A program made the translations under genes and the position numbers. This document shows, piece after piece, positions 21,127 to 23,416 of a stretch of 23,416 bases of DNA. This stretch comes from Azonexaceae bacterium. GTDB taxonomy: Bacteria; Pseudomonadota; Gammaproteobacteria; Burkholderiales; Rhodocyclaceae. Each line of letters opens with the position of its first letter. The first letter of the stretch is position 1. The notes beneath the pieces were generated by a model. It saw only the letters and a list, made by a program, of their open reading frames with translations, did not search any database and was not told the origin of the DNA. Location: the NCBI GenBank assembly GCA_009469685.1, contig SSTA01000062.1, forward strand, positions 1 through 23,416, given 5' to 3'.

Positions 21127-22539
21127 ATGAATCCGAAGGCGTCCTCGATTTCCCGCACTCTGCCCCTCGTCCTCGCATTGGCGTTGCCGCCAGCCGCTCT
21201 GGCGCAGGGTCTCCGGGATCCCTTCGACACCGAGGCCGCTCTACCCCTCAGGCCCTCGCCGGCCCTCGCCGGGCGTGAGGCGGCGGAGCCCTGCGCCAAG
21301 ACTCTGCCGGCAACGCCCCTGGGCATCGTCGACGTGGTAGACCTCACGCTCTGCAACAACACCTTGACGCGGGAAGCCTGGGCCAATGCCCGGGTGCAGG
21401 CCGCCAACCTGGGCGTGGCTCAAGCGGCCTGGCTGCCCAACCTGAGCGGGAGTGCCGGCGCTTCCCGGGTCTGGAGCGACGGCACGGGGACCCAGCAGCG
21501 CACGGCGGCGCTGACCTTGTCCTGGCTCGTCTATGATTTTGGCGCCCGGGCGGCGACCGTCGAAAATGCCCGCCAATTGCTGGCCGCCGCCGTCGCGACC
21601 CAGGACGCCACGGTGCAATCCTTGTTTCTTGCGGCCTTGCAGTCCTACTATGCCGTCCAGGCGGGCCGCGCATCGGTGGAGGCCTTGAAGGAAGCCGAGC
21701 GCGTGGCCAAGGAGAGTTTCGAAGCGGCGGACACCCGCTACAAGGTCGGCGTCGCCACCCCCGCCGACCGGCTGCAGGCCCAAACCGCCTGGTCTCAGGC
21801 TACCCTCAACCGGATTCGAGCCGAGGGCGATCTGAGGACCGCCTACGGCACCCTGGCCAACGGGATGGGCTTCGATGCCCAGCAGCCCTACGTCCTCGCC
21901 GACATCCCGGCCCTCACGCCCGACACGGCCTTCGAGCGGGACATGGCGGCCCTCATCGGCGAAGCCCGCCAGAGGCGCCCGGACCTGCGGGCGGTCGAAG
22001 CTCAGGTCGCCGCCGCCCGGGCCGGCGTCGACGCCGCCCGTGCCGCCGGGATGCCGACGGTGAGTCTGGGGGCGGGACCGACCTGGCAGGAACTCGGCGG
22101 CGTCAGTACCCACGGCGGTACCCTGGGGGTGTCGGTCAGCGTGCCGCTGTTTTCCGGCTTTGCCACGACGTATCGGGTAAGGGCCAACGAAGCCCAGGTG
22201 GACGCCAGGGAAGCGCAGCGCGAGCGCCTGGAGAAGCAGGTGGCCCTGGACGTCTGGAAGGCCTATCAGGGCCTGACGACCTCGGCCCAGACCCTGAAGA
22301 CCACCGCCGACCTGGTGGCCAGCGCCGAGGCTTCGGCCCAGGTGGCCCTCGGTCGGTACAAGGCCGGCGTCGGAAGCATCCTCGATTTGCTGACGGCCCA
22401 GAGCGCCCTGGCGTCGGCGCGTCAGCAGCGCATCCAGGCCACCCTGGACTGGAATGTGAACCGGGCGACCCTGGCCCAGGCCATGGGCACTCTTGATTAC
22501 GGCCTGCTGCAATCGGCAGGCGAAGGAAGACCGCGATGA
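21127..22539 (+). CDS. TolC-family outer-membrane efflux factor
   Basis: 470 aa with ATG 21127, where a signal peptide begins (basic start, Leu/Ala core, predicted cut after Ala-Leu-Ala near 26). TolC-type proteins form trimeric channel-tunnels through the outer membrane and periplasm. Seen: the duplicated helical design: first half with LTREAWANARVQAANLGVAQAAWLP-type residues and a LSWLVYDFGAR strand, then AADTRYKVGVATPADRLQAQ. The second half repeats it with VEAQVAAARAGVDAARAAGMPTVSLG, VSVPLFSGFATTYRV and ALGRYKAGVGSILDLLTAQSALASAR. Its stop overlaps the adaptor gene start (ATGA), so the two are translationally coupled parts of one exporter. Substrate unknown. Confidence 0.93.
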   Translation: MNPKASSISRTLPLVLALALPPAALAQGLRDPFDTEAALPLRPSPALAGREAAEPCAKTLPATPLGIVDVVDLTLCNNTLTREAWANARVQAANLGVAQAAWLPNLSGSAGASRVWSDGTGTQQRTAALTLSWLVYDFGARAATVENARQLLAAAVATQDATVQSLFLAALQSYYAVQAGRASVEALKEAERVAKESFEAADTRYKVGVATPADRLQAQTAWSQATLNRIRAEGDLRTAYGTLANGMGFDAQQPYVLADIPALTPDTAFERDMAALIGEARQRRPDLRAVEAQVAAARAGVDAARAAGMPTVSLGAGPTWQELGGVSTHGGTLGVSVSVPLFSGFATTYRVRANEAQVDAREAQRERLEKQVALDVWKAYQGLTTSAQTLKTTADLVASAEASAQVALGRYKAGVGSILDLLTAQSALASARQQRIQATLDWNVNRATLAQAMGTLDYGLLQSAGEGRPR

Positions 22540-23416
22540 AATTGACCTTGGGCCGGAGCCTCCTCGTTCTCCTCGTCGGTGCCGCCCTGGTCGGCGGCGG
22601 AGTCTGGTATTCCCGCGACAAGGCCGCCCAGGAGCCCGAGCAGCGCTACAAATTCCAGGAGATCGCCGTCGGCGAGGTGGTGCAGTCGGTGTCCGCCAAC
22701 GGCACCCTCAATCCGCTGATCCTGGTCAACGTGGGTACCCAGGTTTCCGGCACCGTGCGCAAGCTCTACGTGGATTTCAACGACAAGGTGGAGCAAGGTC
22801 AGCCGCTCCTCGAACTCGACCAGTCGCTCCTCGAAGCCCAGGCGCGCGCGAGCGCGGCCAACGTGGCCAATATCTCGGCCTCCCTGGACCTGGCCAAGGC
22901 CAACGAGGCCCGCATGAAGGCGCTGCTCGAAAAGGAATACGTCTCCCGCCAGGAGTACGACCAGGCTTTGCAGACCCTCCGCTCGGCCCAGGCCCAGCTC
23001 GCCCAGGCCAAGGCGGCGGCCGACAAGGACCGGGTCAATCTCAATTACACGGTCATCACCTCGCCGGTGTCCGGCGTCGTCGTCGCCCGGCTGGTGGACC
23101 TGGGGCAGACGGTGGCGGCGAGCTTCCAGACCCCGACGCTGATCCAGATCGCCCGGGATCTTTCCAAAATGGCCATCGATACCAGCTTCGCCGAGGCCGA
23201 CATCGGCAACATCAGGGAAGGCCAGAAGGTGCGCTTCACGGTCGATGCCTTCCCCAACCGCAATTTCCAGGGAGAAGTGAAGCAGATCCGCCTCAACCCC
23301 ACCAATCAGCAGAACGTCGTGACCTACAACGTCCGCGTCTCGGTGGATAACCCCGAGCAGGTGCTGTTGCCGGGCATGACGGCCTACACCAATATCGCCG
23401 TGGCCAAGCGCAGCGA
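22536..23416 (+). CDS. MacA/HlyD-family periplasmic adaptor (partial, runs off window)
   Basis: First 293 codons; no stop before the window end. The start ATG 22536 has AAGGAAG nearby and overlaps the TolC-like stop. Adaptor proteins bridge an inner-membrane transporter to TolC. Seen: an N-terminal membrane anchor (about 5-23), a lipoyl half-domain VSANGTLNPLILVNVGTQVSGTV (54-76), a long coiled-coil hairpin (about 95-165, Ala/Leu/Gln-rich, including EYVSRQEYDQA), the second lipoyl half NYTVITSPVSGVVV, then the beta-barrel start (DTSFAEADIGNIREGQKV) and the LLPGMTAYTNI strand. The NxTVITSPVSG layout is that of MacA, so a MacB-type ABC transporter is expected just beyond the edge (inference). 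Confidence 0.92.
   Translation, partial: MKLTLGRSLLVLLVGAALVGGGVWYSRDKAAQEPEQRYKFQEIAVGEVVQSVSANGTLNPLILVNVGTQVSGTVRKLYVDFNDKVEQGQPLLELDQSLLEAQARASAANVANISASLDLAKANEARMKALLEKEYVSRQEYDQALQTLRSAQAQLAQAKAAADKDRVNLNYTVITSPVSGVVVARLVDLGQTVAASFQTPTLIQIARDLSKMAIDTSFAEADIGNIREGQKVRFTVDAFPNRNFQGEVKQIRLNPTNQQNVVTYNVRVSVDNPEQVLLPGMTAYTNIAVAKRS

Noticed and set aside
1..23416. CRISPR arrays, insertion sequences, tRNA or rRNA genes, phage genes
   Set aside because: No regularly spaced repeats, transposase or integrase motifs, or tRNA-like T-arm patterns were found on reading both strands.

Overview
The window is GC-rich, densely coded chromosomal DNA of a Gram-negative proteobacterium, most likely a betaproteobacterium of the Rhodocyclales/Azoarcus-Dechloromonas type. 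This is inferred from gene content and protein style (complete rnfABCDGE, DUF1841, a CoxE-like VWA/MoxR pair, class 2 PyrD); no rRNA or marker is present to prove it. I saw no insertion sequence, integrase, CRISPR array, tRNA or rRNA. Genes fill nearly everything, and the longest gene-free stretch is about 140 bp.

Layout. 64-711: a SOS-response-associated peptidase (YedK/HMCES type). 813-4222 (minus strand): a tight five-gene unit read as SDR/NmrA-like oxidoreductase, LigB/DODA-type ring-cleaving dioxygenase, cytochrome b561, YceI and YceI, with gaps of 9-15 bp. It is divergent from a LysR regulator (4332-5261), and a LysR-style dyad lies between them. 5269-5472 (minus): a small Arg-rich protein. 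5548-8191 (plus): an orphan GspE/PilB-type ATPase followed by a flavodiiron-like metallo-beta-lactamase-fold protein. Each of these two genes is preceded by a perfect inverted repeat.

8227-13005 (minus) is a second long unit read as nth, FIST-domain protein, DUF1841 protein, MoxR AAA+ ATPase, VWA (CoxE-like) protein and FecR-domain protein, with overlaps or short gaps. 12989/13082-14503 (plus): a tandem-PAS diguanylate cyclase. 14647-19868 (minus): the full rnfABCDGE operon for the ferredoxin:NAD+ (Rnf) redox pump, with a good sigma70-like promoter in front of rnfA. Next comes pyrD (minus), then divergently a TolC-type outer-membrane factor coupled by an ATGA overlap to a MacA/HlyD-type adaptor that runs off the window end.

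Themes. Electron transfer and oxidative or redox stress dominate: Rnf, cytochrome b561, YceI, SDR/dioxygenase, the diiron-type MBL and the Fe-S enzyme Nth. In E. coli nth directly follows rsxE; here the same order is kept but a PAS-GGDEF gene on the opposite strand sits between them. The parts least covered by textbook knowledge are the LysR-SDR-dioxygenase-b561-YceI-YceI cluster and the orphan secretion-type ATPase paired with a diiron-like MBL protein. The latter has an unusual start region, with an extended -10 inside a palindrome immediately before the ATG.
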